Under the pieces are notes generated by a model. The model was not told the DNA's origin and did not search any database. It was given only the letters and a program-made list of their open reading frames with translations. Shown here in pieces: positions 33,407 through 42,968 of a DNA stretch of 64,000 bases (positions are counted from its first letter, which is position 1; every line of letters starts with the position of its first letter). The position numbers and the translations under genes are program-made. The stretch is from the NCBI RefSeq assembly GCF_001701025.1, contig NZ_CP016793.1:9114001-9178000 (forward strand). Direction: 5' to 3'. This DNA comes from Lentzea guizhouensis. Its GTDB lineage: Bacteria; Actinomycetota; Actinomycetes; Mycobacteriales; Pseudonocardiaceae.

Positions 33407-33748
33407 CTACGGATTTACCACTCGACGGAACCACCGGAGCAGCCCGCGCCGTCCGTAGACCTCGCCCTCGTCACCGACGAGCCGACCCCGCAACGCGTCC
33501 GCCATCCGCACCAGCGACCCGGCGCCGCGCTCGCTGCGCACACCCTTGACCCGCACCCGGTCGCCATACCAGTGCAGCGACACCTCCACCCCGTCGCGGC
33601 AGGTGTGCAGGTACACCGGCTGCGATTCCAGGTCGAGGTAGGAGACTTCGCCTTCCTCGCGCAGATCTGACCGCCGCCGGGCGAAGTCCAGCCACTCCTC
33701 GAAGCCGATCGGCGGCTCGGCGCGGGTGATGTGCAGCTCGTAGCCCAT
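33407..33748 (-). CDS. Small conserved protein coupled to DUF4231 gene
   Basis: 113 aa. Starts 'MGYELHITRAEPPIGFEEW', a start shared by a large set of actinobacterial hypothetical proteins whose function is unknown; some look like immunity-type proteins. Compact alpha/beta composition, no signal or TM. Its ATG shares one base with the stop of the DUF4231 gene (TGATG), so the two are translated together. Confidence 0.75.
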   Translation of the reverse strand: MGYELHITRAEPPIGFEEWLDFARRRSDLREEGEVSYLDLESQPVYLHTCRDGVEVSLHWYGDRVRVKGVRSERGAGSLVRMADALRGRLVGDEGEVYGRRGLLRWFRRVVNP

Positions 33749-34254
33749 CAGGTCTTGGCGCCGTGCACGCTCGGGAAGGCCATGTCCTTGAAGTAGATGG
33801 TCGCCTCCCGCTCGCGCAGCTCCCCCAGCCTGTCGATGAACGCCGCCGCGTTCTTCTCCTGCAGCAGCTTCTGCTCCGGCTCCTCGGTCACCGGGAAGTT
33901 GCCGGGCCCGGTCTTCCACTCCAGGTAGGCCGCCGTCACCGCCATCTCGGTGTTGCGCAGCAGGATCCACGACTGGTCCCACCGGTAGAACGCCCGCAGC
34001 CCGGTCAGCCCGGCCACCAGCACGCCGGCCAACGAGATCAGCCAGCTCTTGCCGGGGTAGTCCAGGCTGGTGAGCACCGGCAGCGCCGCGCCGACGAAGA
34101 TCACCGCGACGCCGCTGAGCCGGTAGAACCGCCGGTGCCAGCGCGCTCTGACGTCGTAGAACGTTCTCAGCCACGCACCGTACGCGTCGGCCGTCGCGAC
34201 CACGCCTTCGTTCAACGATGCGATCCGAGCGGGAAAAGCCGGAATGCGCCTCAT
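33748..34254 (-). CDS. DUF4231 two-TM membrane protein
   Basis: 168 aa. 'DVRARWHRRFYRLSGVAVIF' enters TM1, and 'WLISLAGVLVAGLTGLRAFY' is TM2, followed by 'RWDQSWILLRNTEMAVTAAY', the family signature. The C-terminus is a charged coiled helix ('FIDRLGELREREATIYFKDM'). DUF4231 is related to the SLATT group of 2-TM proteins proposed as membrane effectors in bacterial conflict systems (established proposal); whether this copy has that job is inference. Confidence 0.8.
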   Translation of the reverse strand: MRRIPAFPARIASLNEGVVATADAYGAWLRTFYDVRARWHRRFYRLSGVAVIFVGAALPVLTSLDYPGKSWLISLAGVLVAGLTGLRAFYRWDQSWILLRNTEMAVTAAYLEWKTGPGNFPVTEEPEQKLLQEKNAAAFIDRLGELREREATIYFKDMAFPSVHGAKT

Positions 34255-34356
34255 CGTGGAGCCCCCTCCGCAGTGTCGTGGTCACACGGTATCCACGGCC
34301 TCGGACCCTGTGGGGCCGTTCCCTCCGCATCGAAGCGAGAACGCCGGCAGCAGCGG

Positions 34357-35943
34357 TCACCGCGGTGTGACGTCGGTGCAGTCGACCTTCTGGTCCGGCA
34401 GCCGGCCGGTGGTCAGGAACGTCACCGTCGCCTCGTCCACGCACTTGGAGCCTTGGTGGTAGACGTAGTGCCCGCCGTTGTCCGCGCCGATGAAGGCCGC
34501 TCGCTGGCCGAGGACCTCGTACAGCCCGAGGCCGTCCTCCCAGGGTGTGGCGTTGTCCCTGCGGTTCTGCAGGATCAGCGTGTTGCGCGGTCCCTCGTCC
34601 GTCACGCGGACGGGCTCTTCGACCGGCTTCGACCAGAACGCGCACGCCCAGATGTTGGCGGGCATCCCCGCGGAGAGCGGCCAGGCCGCGCGGTCCTCGG
34701 CGGTGCGGCGGGCGTACTCGTCGACGTCGCCGGACCACGACGCGTCACCACACGTCAGTGCCAGGAACATGGTGGCCTGGTTGTCGGCCGGCACGCCGGG
34801 GGTCGGCGGCGGCGCGGCGAACACCTGCCGCAGCACCTGGCCGTCCGCCTCGGTGAGCCTGCCGTCGGCCAGCCCGGCGGCGGCCTTCCAGAACTGCGCG
34901 AGCACCGGAAGCGTCTCGTTGTGCAGCAGGAGGCTGTAGGTGACGGTGCGCAGCATCGACCCCGTCAGGGCCAGCGGGGTGCCGGGGACGGGCGCGGAGG
35001 TGCGGTCGAGGCGGTCGGCGAGGGCGACGTACCTCCGGGTCACCTCGTCGACGGTACCGCCCAGTCCGAGCGTGGCGTGCTGCGCGGCGGCGACCCTTGC
35101 CGCGTCGGGGAAGCGTTCCGACATGGCCTTGCCCCAGTTGTTCTTCGCGTGGGCCCAGACCTTGGTGGGATCGACGTTGCCCTCGAGTACCAGCCGGTCG
35201 GCGCGCTGCGGGAACAGCGCCCCGTAGACGGTGCCGAGGTACGTGCCGTAGGACTGGCCCCAGTAGGAGATCTTGTCCTCACCGAGCGCCGCGCGGATGC
35301 GGTCCACGTCGCGGGCCGTGTTGGCTGTGGTGAAGTACCGGAGCTTCTCGCCGGCGTTCTTCGCGCACCGTTCGGCGGTGGTGCGGGCGTGGGCGACGTT
35401 CGCGGTGATCGAGCCGCCCGCGGCCGGGTACGGGAAGAGACCGGCCAGCGACGGGTCGTCGAGGCCGCAGCTCTGCGGTGTGCTGTGCCCGACCCCACGC
35501 GGATCGAAGCCGATCAGGTCGTAGGCCGCCAGCACCGACGGCGGCAGGGTCGGCGCCACGACACCCGGTGTGTCCAAACCGGACAACGCCGGTCCGCCGG
35601 GGTTCAGCAGCAGGACACCGCGGCGGTCCTGGGACTTCACCGCCGGCAGCTTCGAGACGGCCACCTGGATCTTCTCACCACCGGGGTTGCGGTGGTCGAG
35701 TGGAACCTCCACCGTCGCGCAGGTGAGCCGAGGATCGCGTTTGGCTCCCTCAGCCAACGCCGGGCACGTGCCCCAGGTGATGCGCGGCGGGTCGGTCACC
35801 TCGGCGGCGGCCGGTGGTGCGTCCTCACTCGCCGCGTCTTCCGCAGCGTCGGCGCAGGACGCCACCGCGGCGACGGTGAGCGCCACCGCGATCACCGTCC
35901 TGGTGAACCTCCGCGGGACACCGGCTCCCACTGACCGTTGCAT
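34357..35943 (-). CDS. Secreted tripeptidyl-aminopeptidase-like alpha/beta hydrolase
   Basis: 528 aa. Signal peptide with possible lipobox ('LTVAAVASCADAAED'). 'VLLLNPGGPALSG' (HGGPG-like oxyanion region), 'LIGFDPRGVGHSTP', nucleophile 'YWGQSYGTYLGTVYG' (GQSYG), and C-terminal TAP-like domain with 'LILQNRRDNATPWEDGLGL' and 'GGHYVYHQGSKCVDE' (catalytic His). Matches the SlpD/SlpE and Tap proteases of Streptomyces. ATG 35943 with GAGGGCG upstream is preferred to TTG 35952. Exported, releases N-terminal peptides. Confidence 0.9.
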   Translation of the reverse strand: MQRSVGAGVPRRFTRTVIAVALTVAAVASCADAAEDAASEDAPPAAAEVTDPPRITWGTCPALAEGAKRDPRLTCATVEVPLDHRNPGGEKIQVAVSKLPAVKSQDRRGVLLLNPGGPALSGLDTPGVVAPTLPPSVLAAYDLIGFDPRGVGHSTPQSCGLDDPSLAGLFPYPAAGGSITANVAHARTTAERCAKNAGEKLRYFTTANTARDVDRIRAALGEDKISYWGQSYGTYLGTVYGALFPQRADRLVLEGNVDPTKVWAHAKNNWGKAMSERFPDAARVAAAQHATLGLGGTVDEVTRRYVALADRLDRTSAPVPGTPLALTGSMLRTVTYSLLLHNETLPVLAQFWKAAAGLADGRLTEADGQVLRQVFAAPPPTPGVPADNQATMFLALTCGDASWSGDVDEYARRTAEDRAAWPLSAGMPANIWACAFWSKPVEEPVRVTDEGPRNTLILQNRRDNATPWEDGLGLYEVLGQRAAFIGADNGGHYVYHQGSKCVDEATVTFLTTGRLPDQKVDCTDVTPR

Positions 35944-36012
35944 CGTCTTCAACGCCCTCGCCCTCCAGTTCTCGGCGTGCCACGACGCGTTGACGCCGTC
36001 GCAAGCGAAAAC

Positions 36013-36306
36013 CTATGGAAGACCGGAGCGTCGCGAATCCCCTTGGAGTGGACACCTTTCTGTAGTCCTCACGGGGGACAGAGCTCTGACCGCTAAGCCC
36101 TCGTCCACCATCCGGCGAACTCCCGTGCCGTGGCCGGACTCCCGCTGCGCGAGCCACGACCACGGTGCTTCGCGCAGCTCATCCGGCCAGGACGTCAGCT
36201 GCTCGTCGCACCAGGCGACCAGATCGGGCGTCACCGCACGGCAGAGTGCGCGGAACGCCAGCTTGGACGGCGTTCCGCGCAGCACTCTCCCGATCTCCGG
36301 GTTCAC
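36013..36306 (-). CDS. Small hypothetical protein after VOC gene
   Basis: 97 aa from GTG 36306, which begins 9 bp after the VOC gene stop. 'PSKLAFRALCRAVTPDLVAW' and 'SWPDELREAPWSWLAQRESG' are protein-like with good codon bias; the last ~25 residues are less convincing. No family recognised, weak ribosome site. Confidence 0.4.
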   Translation of the reverse strand: MNPEIGRVLRGTPSKLAFRALCRAVTPDLVAWCDEQLTSWPDELREAPWSWLAQRESGHGTGVRRMVDEGLAVRALSPVRTTERCPLQGDSRRSGLP

Positions 36307-36315
36307 CGCCGCAAG

Positions 36316-36912
36316 CTACTGCGGCAGCTCGGCGCCCGTCTGTTCCTTGACCATGTACTCGGCGTACCAGGCGGGCCACTGCTCGTCGTGCACGCCGCCG
36401 TTGCGCGCCTCGTGCTCGCCGTGCGCCTTGGCGGCCCGGATGAGCGCCGCCTCCAGGTCCGCGATCGAGGCGTACGAGGTGTCGTCGGCGTCGACGCGGC
36501 CGGGCAGGCGGGTGGTGACCTCCTGCAGGACCCACGTGTTGCCGTCGGGGTCGGCGAGCTCGGCGCGGGTGACGTAGCTGCGGCGTTCCGGGTCGGCGCC
36601 CTTGACGGGACCGTCGGGGCCGCCGTGGAACAGGTCGCCGACCGGGGCGCCCGCCTCCACCAGCGCCCTGTGCGCCTCCACGATGTCGGACACGATCAGG
36701 AAGTGGCGGGCGGAACCGGGTTGTGCCGGGGTGACGCCCTCGCCGAAGTGGACCGAGGCGTTCGAGCCGGGCGGGGTGAACTGCACGACCCGCGGCGGGG
36801 TGACGTCCTCGCGCCAGCCCAGGGAGCGGTAGAACTCCTTGGCACGCTCCACATCGGACACGGGAATGACTGTGACTTCGAGCTTCTGGTCGATCTCAGC
36901 GAGCTTCTTCAC
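36316..36912 (-). CDS. VOC (glyoxalase/bleomycin-resistance) family protein
   Basis: 198 aa. 'VTVIPVSDVERAKEFYRSLG' opens the VOC fold and 'LADPDGNTWVLQEVTTRLPG' closes it; 'FLIVSDIVEAHRALVEAGA' is the middle. A C-terminal ~55-residue extension ('YASIADLEAALIRAAKAHGE', 'WPAWYAEYMVKEQTG') is not part of the basic fold. Overlaps the flavoprotein stop by 4 bp. Paralogue of the VOC protein at 38263. Confidence 0.88.
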   Translation of the reverse strand: MKKLAEIDQKLEVTVIPVSDVERAKEFYRSLGWREDVTPPRVVQFTPPGSNASVHFGEGVTPAQPGSARHFLIVSDIVEAHRALVEAGAPVGDLFHGGPDGPVKGADPERRSYVTRAELADPDGNTWVLQEVTTRLPGRVDADDTSYASIADLEAALIRAAKAHGEHEARNGGVHDEQWPAWYAEYMVKEQTGAELPQ

Positions 36913-38261
36913 TTCTGCTTCCTCTTCGAGTCGAGCTCACGCAGGCCGTTCAGGAAGGCCTCGGAGAAGGTGGGAAAGGGTTGGACGACGTCGAGCAGCA
37001 CGTCCAGCGGGATCCGGGCGCGGATCGCGACCGTGGCCTGCTGGAGCCACTCGCCCGCCTCGGGACCGATGGCGTGCGCGCCGGTGAGCACGTTGCCGTC
37101 GGAGACGAGGGTCAGGAAGCCCGGGCGGCTGTCGTACTCGCGCGTGTAGGTGGCGGTGCGCGCGACGCCGGACAGGTGAACGGTGACGGTGTGGTCGCCC
37201 TCGGCGGCACCAACCGCGGCGACTTGAGGGTCCGTGAACACCACGCGTGGGATGGCGGTGTAGTCGACCTTGGTGGGCGTGCCCAGGATGTTCGCGGCGG
37301 CGACCCGGCCCTGGTACTTGCCGACGTGGGTCAGGTTCCACTGGCCGGTGACGTCACCGACCGCCCAGAGGCCGTCGGCCACGTTCATGCGCTCGTCGGT
37401 CTCGATGCCGCGCGGGTTCGGTTCGATGCCGGCGGTTTCCAGGCCGATGCCGTGGACGCGGGGCGTGCGGCCGGTGGCGACGAGGAGCTTGTCACCGCGC
37501 AACTGCTTGCCGTCGGGGAAGTCGAGGACGTACTCGCCGTCGGCGAAGCTCGCGTTCGTGGCGTGCTGACCGAGGTGCAGCTCCACACCGAGCGCCTCGC
37601 CGAGGGCACGGCCGAGCGCTTCGGGTTCGCGGGGCAGCACGTGGTCGGCGCCGTCGACCAGCGCGACCGACGCGCCCAGGCCCGTGAACGCCTGCGCCAT
37701 CTCGACGCCGGTCGGCCCGGCACCGAGGACCAGCAGCCGCTTCGGGATCTCCTTGACGGCGGTGGCCTCGCGGTTCGTCCACACGCCCGGCAGGTCGCGC
37801 AGGCCGGGGATCGGCGGGATGAACGCCTCCGAGCCCGTGGCGAGGACCACGTGCTCGGCGGTGCAGGTGGTGGCGCCCACCGCGACCGTGTGCGGGCCGG
37901 CGAGCTTGCCGTCGCCGCGCAGGACCTCGATGCCGGTGTCGCGCGCCCACTTCTCGGCGCCCGCGTCGTCGTAGGACGAGACCATGAAGTCGCGCCACGC
38001 CAACGCGGCGGCCGCGTCGACCTGACCGGTGACCGCGGCGCTTGCACCCGGCACGTCCCTGGCGGCGGCGAGCGCCTCGCCGGGCCGCAGCAGCGTCTTG
38101 GACGGGATGCACGCCCAGAAGGTGCACTCGCCGCCGAGCAGCTCGCGCTCCACGATCGCGACGCGGAGCCCTCCGCCGGCGACGGCGGCGGCGAAGTGCT
38201 CGCCGGGTGAGCCGCCGCCGATGACGATCACGTCGTAGTCGTACTGGTCCGGGGAGGACAT
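36909..38261 (-). CDS. Pyridine nucleotide-disulfide oxidoreductase (dihydrolipoyl-dehydrogenase-like)
   Basis: 450 aa. 'YDVIVIGGGSPGEHFAAAVA' binds FAD, redox disulfide 'LLGGECTFWACIPSKTLL' (CxxxxC), 'LLVLGAGPTGVEMAQAF' binds NAD(P)H, and 'GLWAVGDVTGQWNLTHVGKY' is the second FAD contact. The C-terminal dimer region lacks the HxxxxE base pair of true lipoamide dehydrogenase ('GPEAGEWLQQ' stands there), so a mycothione- or mercuric-reductase-like role, or another disulfide substrate, is possible. ATG 38261 is used; GTG 38270 is alternative. Middle gene of a VOC-flavoprotein-VOC operon. Confidence 0.88.
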   Translation of the reverse strand: MSSPDQYDYDVIVIGGGSPGEHFAAAVAGGGLRVAIVERELLGGECTFWACIPSKTLLRPGEALAAARDVPGASAAVTGQVDAAAALAWRDFMVSSYDDAGAEKWARDTGIEVLRGDGKLAGPHTVAVGATTCTAEHVVLATGSEAFIPPIPGLRDLPGVWTNREATAVKEIPKRLLVLGAGPTGVEMAQAFTGLGASVALVDGADHVLPREPEALGRALGEALGVELHLGQHATNASFADGEYVLDFPDGKQLRGDKLLVATGRTPRVHGIGLETAGIEPNPRGIETDERMNVADGLWAVGDVTGQWNLTHVGKYQGRVAAANILGTPTKVDYTAIPRVVFTDPQVAAVGAAEGDHTVTVHLSGVARTATYTREYDSRPGFLTLVSDGNVLTGAHAIGPEAGEWLQQATVAIRARIPLDVLLDVVQPFPTFSEAFLNGLRELDSKRKQK

Positions 38262-38262
38262 C

Positions 38263-38709
38263 TCAGTCACGACCCGGCAGGCGCGTCGTGACTTCCTGGA
38301 GCACCCAGCCGTTGCCGTCCGGGTCGCTGAACGAGGCGAACGAGCCGTAGCTGGTGCGGCCGGGCGCGGGCCCGTCGACACGGCCCTCGGTTCCGGCGTG
38401 GTGGAAGACGCCGGTCTTGTCGTGGAAGATCTCGCTGACCTTCACGCCCTTGCCGATCAGGTCCTCGCGGGCGGCGACGACGTCGTCGACGATCAGGTGC
38501 AGGCCCTCGGTGCTGCCGGGCGCCGCGTTCGTGACGCCGCTGCCGAAGATGATCGACGCGGGCGAGCCGGTCGGGGTGAACTGCACCAGGCGGTAGCCCT
38601 CGTCGTCGGCGAACTCGGCGTCGAAGCGCCAACCCAGCGCCTTGTAGAAGTGCACCGCCCGGTCGATGTCGCTCACCGGGATGACGGCCACCTCGAACCT
38701 GTAGTCCAT
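38263..38709 (-). CDS. VOC family protein
   Basis: 148 aa. 'EVAVIPVSDIDRAVHFYKAL' start, 'LHLIVDDVVAAREDLIGKG' middle, 'FSDPDGNGWVLQEVTTRLPG' end: two beta-alpha-beta-beta-beta modules. Strongly similar at both ends to the VOC protein at 36316, so the pair arose by duplication. Its stop lies 1 bp from the flavoprotein ATG. Function unknown; metal-dependent or ligand-binding. Confidence 0.88.
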   Translation of the reverse strand: MDYRFEVAVIPVSDIDRAVHFYKALGWRFDAEFADDEGYRLVQFTPTGSPASIIFGSGVTNAAPGSTEGLHLIVDDVVAAREDLIGKGVKVSEIFHDKTGVFHHAGTEGRVDGPAPGRTSYGSFASFSDPDGNGWVLQEVTTRLPGRD

Positions 38710-38816
38710 CGGGGGTTCAGCTCCTTCGTCGTTGGTAGTTGAAGGTTGCGCCCGCAGGTGGGTCCGTCGCCCCCGTGGAACACCCTGGTCGTGCCCTGGC
38801 AACTAGGCTCGGGCCC

Positions 38817-41466
38817 GTGTCTGAGGACTTGCTGGGCCGGCGCCGCGAAGGCGAAACACTCGAACGACTGCTCACGCAGGCGCGGTCCGGTGCTGGTCAG
38901 GTGCTCGTGCTGCGCGGTGAGGCCGGGATCGGCAAGACCGCGCTGCTCGACCACGTGTCGGAGCGCGCGGCGGGGTTCCGGGTCGCGCGGGCGGCCGGGG
39001 TGGAGTCGGAGAGCGCGTTCGCCTACGCCGCGCTGCACCAGCTGTGCCTGCCGTTCCTCGACCGGCTGGGCAAGCTGCCCGGGCCGCAGCGCGAGGCGTT
39101 GGCCACGGCGTTCGGGCTGGCCTCGGGGCCGCGGCCGACCCGGTTCATGGTGGGTCTGGCGGTGCTGACGCTGCTCGCGGACGTCGCCGACGAACAGCCG
39201 CTGGTCTGCCTGGTGGACGACGCGCAGTGGCTCGACACGATGTCGTCGGCGGTGCTCGCGTTCGTGGCACGCCGGCTGCTGGCCGAGCGGATCGCGCTGG
39301 TGTTCGTGCTGCGCGAGGCGAACGACTACCTCGAAGGGCTCCCCGAGCTGCAGGTGCGCGGGCTGGACGACGCCGACGCGCGGGCGTTGCTCGACTCGGT
39401 GGTCAAGGGGCCGGTGGACAACCGGGTGCGCGACCGGATCGTGGCCGAGGCGCGCGGCAACCCCCTCGCGTTGCTGGAGCTGCCGCGGGCGTGGACGGCG
39501 GCCGAGCTCGCCGACGGGCTCGACGCGGTGCCGCTGACCAGCAGGATCGAGCAGAGCTTCGTGCGCCAGGTCGAACCGCTGCCCGCCGACACCCGGCTGT
39601 TGCTGCTCACCTGCCCAGCCGCTGGGTGACGCGACGCTGCTGTGGCGGGCGGCGGCCTGCTCGGGCTGGGCGCGACCCGGCAGCGGCGGCCGAGGAGACC
39701 GGGTTGATCGAGTTCGGCGCGCGGGTCCGGTTCCGGCACCCGCTGGTGCGTTCGGCGGTCTACCGGTCGGCGTCGGTGCGGACCGGCTGGCGGTGCACCG
39801 GGCGCTGGCCGAGGTCACGGACCCGGCGGTGGACCCCGATCGGCGCGCGTGCACCGGGCGCAGGGCACGACTGCGCCGGACGAGGAGGTCGCCGCAGCGT
39901 TGGAGAGCTCGGCGGGCGCGCGCAGGCCCTGGTGGGTTGCTGGCCGCGGCGTTCCTGGAGGCCGCGGTGCTCACGCCCGAACCGGACTGCGTGCCGGCGC
40001 GAGCTGGCGGCGGCACGGGCCAAGCGCGACGCCGGGCGTTGGAGGCGTCGCTGCGGCTGCTCAGCGCGGTGGAGGCGGGTCCGTTCGACGAGCAGCGCAG
40101 CGCCGAGGTCGAGCACCTGCGCGGGCACATCGCGTTCGACCAGCGGCGGGTTGCCTCTGCGGCCCCGCTGCTGTTCAGCGCGGCCGCCCGGCTGACCCCG
40201 TTCGACGCCGACCTTGCCCGCGAGACGCACCTGGAGGCGGTGTCGGCCGCGATCTGGGCCGGTGCGCCCGCGCAGATCGCCGCGCACACCGCTCCCCCTG
40301 CGCGTGTGCCGCCGAGTGCGACCGACCTCGTGCTGGAGGCGTTGACCATCCGCGCGACGGACGGCTACGAAGCGTCCGTGCCGGCGATGACGCGTGCGTT
40401 GGAGTCCGTGCGCGCGTTGAAGGTCGGTGCCGAGGACGTCAGCCGTCTGCCGTGGCTCTTCGGCTACCGCGCGGGTGGAATCGTCGCGAGCGAGATGTGG
40501 GACTTCGACACGCGCCGCGCGTTCGCCCAGCACCAGGTCAAGCTGGCCCGTGACTCCGGCGCGCTGGTGCAGCTGCAGTTCGCGTTGAACTTCCTCGCCG
40601 ACAACGAGCTGCTCGCGGGCGAACCGGCGGCGGCGCAGGCGTTGATCGAGGAGGACGTGCGGATCTCCGAGGTCACCGGCACCCCTCCGATCGGGTACGC
40701 GGTGCTGCTGCAGGCGGCGTTGCGCGGCGAGGACGTCCTGACGGCGGCAGGTCATGAAGCCCGCGCGGCCGGGCAGGGGCGGCTGGCCACGATCACCGAC
40801 TGGGCGCTCGCGATCCTCCACAACGGACACGGCCGGCACGACCTCGCTCTGGCCGCGGCCTCGCGGGTGTTCGCCGAGGACACCTTGGTCTACGGCCTGC
40901 TGATCACGTCCGAGCTGGCCGAGGCGGCCTCCCGGGCCGGTGAGCCGGCGGTGGTGGCGGAGGCGTTGGCGCGGTCGGCGTCCTGGGTGGACACCGACTG
41001 GTCGCTGGGCATCAAGGCGCGGCTGCGGGCGTTGAACGGCGACTCCGCGGGCTTCGCGGAGTCGATCTCTTCGTTGTCGCGCACGGCTTTGCGCGGCGAG
41101 CTGGCCCGTGCGCACCTGCTGTACGGCGAGTGGTTGCGGCGCGAGGGGCAACGGGTCGAAGCGCGCGAGCACCTGCGGACCGCCCACGAGATGCTGGTGG
41201 CCTGCGGGATGAACGCGTTCGCCGAGCGTGCTCAGCGGGAGCTGCTCGCGACCGGGGAGACGGTCCGCAAGCGGAGTGTCGAGACGACGGACGAGCTGAC
41301 CGCGCAGGAGTACCAGATCGCGCGGCTGGCACGGGAGGGGCTCTCGAACCCGGAGATCGGGACGCGGTTGTTCATCAGCCCGCGGACGGTGGAATGGCAC
41401 CTGCGCAAGGTGTTCGGCAAGCTCGGGGTGACGTCGCGGCGGCAGTTGCGGGACGCCGCGTTCTGA
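38817..41466 (+). pseudogene. LuxR-family AAA (LAL) regulator, frameshifted
   Basis: GTG 38817 starts 'LLGRRREGETLERLLTQARS', then Walker A 'VLRGEAGIGKTALLDHV', Walker B-like 'PLVCLVDDAQWLDTMSSAVL', as in LAL regulators. The frame breaks at 'LLLTCPAAG' (~39625); at least four more shifts follow up to ~40030. From ~40040 to the stop the frame is clean: helical repeats ('FAQHQVKLARDSGALVQLQF') and a C-terminal LuxR HTH 'ELTAQEYQIARLAREGLSNP' followed by 'SPRTVEWHLRKVFGKLGVTS'. Overall length (~880 aa) is right. Losses are in G/C runs, so sequencing error is plausible. Divergent from the VOC operon across ~107 bp, which it may regulate. Confidence 0.8.
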
Positions 41467-41492
41467 GCTGACCCCTGGCACGAGAGGCGCAC

Positions 41493-41931
41493 GTGGACGT
41501 TGACCTGGGCCCGGCCGTCATCCTGATCACCGGCGTGATGGCCGCGGGCAAGTCGACCGTGGCGCAGCTCCTGGCCGAGCGGCTGCCACGGGCCGCCCAC
41601 GTGCGCGGCGACGTCTTCCGCCGCATGGTGGTGTCCGGCAGGGAGGAGTTCCTGCCGGAGGAGAGCGCCGAGGCCAGGGCACAGCTCGAGCTGCGCCACC
41701 GGCTGTCCGCGCTGGTCGCCGACGAGTACGCGGACCACGGCTGGACGGCGGTCGTGCAGGACGTCGTTCTGGGCGAAGACCGGGTACGGCGCGGGGTGGA
41801 CCGTTGAGACCCTCGACCGGAGTCTGCGCGAGGAGACGCCGCGCATCGGACTCTGGCTGGACACATCGGAACACACGCCGGAGCAGACGGTCTCCACGGT
41901 CCTCGACCGGCTCCCCGACGCCCGGCTCTGA
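41493..41931 (+). pseudogene. P-loop kinase-like ATPase with internal deletion
   Basis: GTG 41493. 'AVILITGVMAAGKSTVAQLL' is a Walker A, and 'VRGDVFRRMVVSGREEFLPE' follows as in chloramphenicol-phosphotransferase-like kinases. After 'AVVQDVVLGED' the frame changes and ~40 codons seem missing; the C-terminus resumes as 'TGYGAGWTVETLDRSLREET', 'IGLWLDTSEHTPEQTVSTVL', ending at TGA 41929. The Walker B and lid region are lost. True deletion or assembly gap. Confidence 0.65.
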
Positions 41932-41984
41932 GCCTTCACGTCGTCTCCACCGAATGCGCACAACTGCCGGTTAGCTTGCTCGAT

Positions 41985-42527
41985 GTGGTGGGGGAACAGA
42001 AGAAGTCGCGATCGCACGCGGCCGTCGCCGGTCTGGTGCTGGCCGCCGGGATGTGCTCGTTGGTCGGCTGGACGGCCGGGGTGGTGGTTGTCGCCGGGAC
42101 GTGGGTGGTGCCGGACTGGGCGGTCAGCGGCGGACTGCTGGTGGTGGCGTTCGCGGTCGCGCTGATCCGCTGGGTGCGGATGGCATGGCCGTTCGGCTTG
42201 GTCGCGGTGGGGACGTCCCTGGCGGTGGCGTTGTCGTGGGTGGGTGATCGGTCGGCGACCTACACGGTGCTGCCGGCCGCGCCGGGCGGATGCCACGTCG
42301 TGGTGCGGGAGACGTCGTTCCTGTTCGCGGGTGACGGGGAGGTGTTCCTGACGACGCCGCTCGGGATCGGGCTCGGCAGGGGGACCTATGTGACCGATGA
42401 CGGGTATCGGCCGGTGACGGTCGGCAACTACGTGTTCGGGTGGGAGAACGGGATCGGGTCGTTGCGCCTCACCGGCAAGCCGGGCGACCCGATCCTGCGG
42501 TCGTCGGTGCGGACACTCGAATGCTAG
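41985..42527 (+). CDS. Small integral membrane protein
   Basis: 180 aa from GTG 41985 (TTG 41976 and GTG 41988 also possible). Three or four hydrophobic segments ('AAVAGLVLAAGMCSLVGWTA', 'SGGLLVVAFAVALIRWV', 'FGLVAVGTSLAVALSWVG'), then a ~90-residue extracytoplasmic beta-rich domain ('GGCHVVVRETSFLFAGDGEV', 'YVTDDGYRPVTVGNYVFGWE'). No family recognised. Confidence 0.6.
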   Translation: MVGEQKKSRSHAAVAGLVLAAGMCSLVGWTAGVVVVAGTWVVPDWAVSGGLLVVAFAVALIRWVRMAWPFGLVAVGTSLAVALSWVGDRSATYTVLPAAPGGCHVVVRETSFLFAGDGEVFLTTPLGIGLGRGTYVTDDGYRPVTVGNYVFGWENGIGSLRLTGKPGDPILRSSVRTLEC

Positions 42528-42674
42528 CGACAGCGGGGTGTTGGCGGTGCGTGATGGGCCGGTCCCGGACTGCGGACTGCGGATCATGGACCGGCTGCAC
42601 TCGCTGGTGGTGAGCGAGCTGAAGCTCGGCACGCGGTTGTGCCGGGACTGGGCCGCCCCGGCACAACCGGGTGG

Positions 42675-42968
42675 TCACGCCGTCAACGCACCGGCGGAGC
42701 AGGTGGTGAGCCGTTGGCACAGATGACCGGCTGATCGCCGCACCTGGCCGAACACCCACCTGCCCACGAGCACGCCTGCCGTGAGCAGGCCCCGCAGGCA
42801 ACCCGGTGCGTCGCGACGATGCCGGGAGATCGGCATCGCGACCACAGGAAACGCCTTGCGCATCAACGGTGCTGTGCTGCCGAGCAGTCGCACCTCCCCG
42901 TCGCGCCGCGTTTCGGCCACCGAGCGCCGACCGTGTTCGGCCGGCGACGCGGGTCGTACATCGCCCAT
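42675..42968 (-). CDS. Possible small basic protein
   Basis: 97 aa. ATG 42968 has a good ribosome site (AAGGAAG, 5 nt). Basic N-terminal half with 'TRRDGEVRLLGSTAPLMRKA', then 'LLTAGVLVGRWVFGQVRR' as a weak membrane helix. No family recognised, and the codon bias is only moderate, so the call rests mainly on the start region. Confidence 0.35.
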   Translation of the reverse strand: MGDVRPASPAEHGRRSVAETRRDGEVRLLGSTAPLMRKAFPVVAMPISRHRRDAPGCLRGLLTAGVLVGRWVFGQVRRSAGHLCQRLTTCSAGALTA

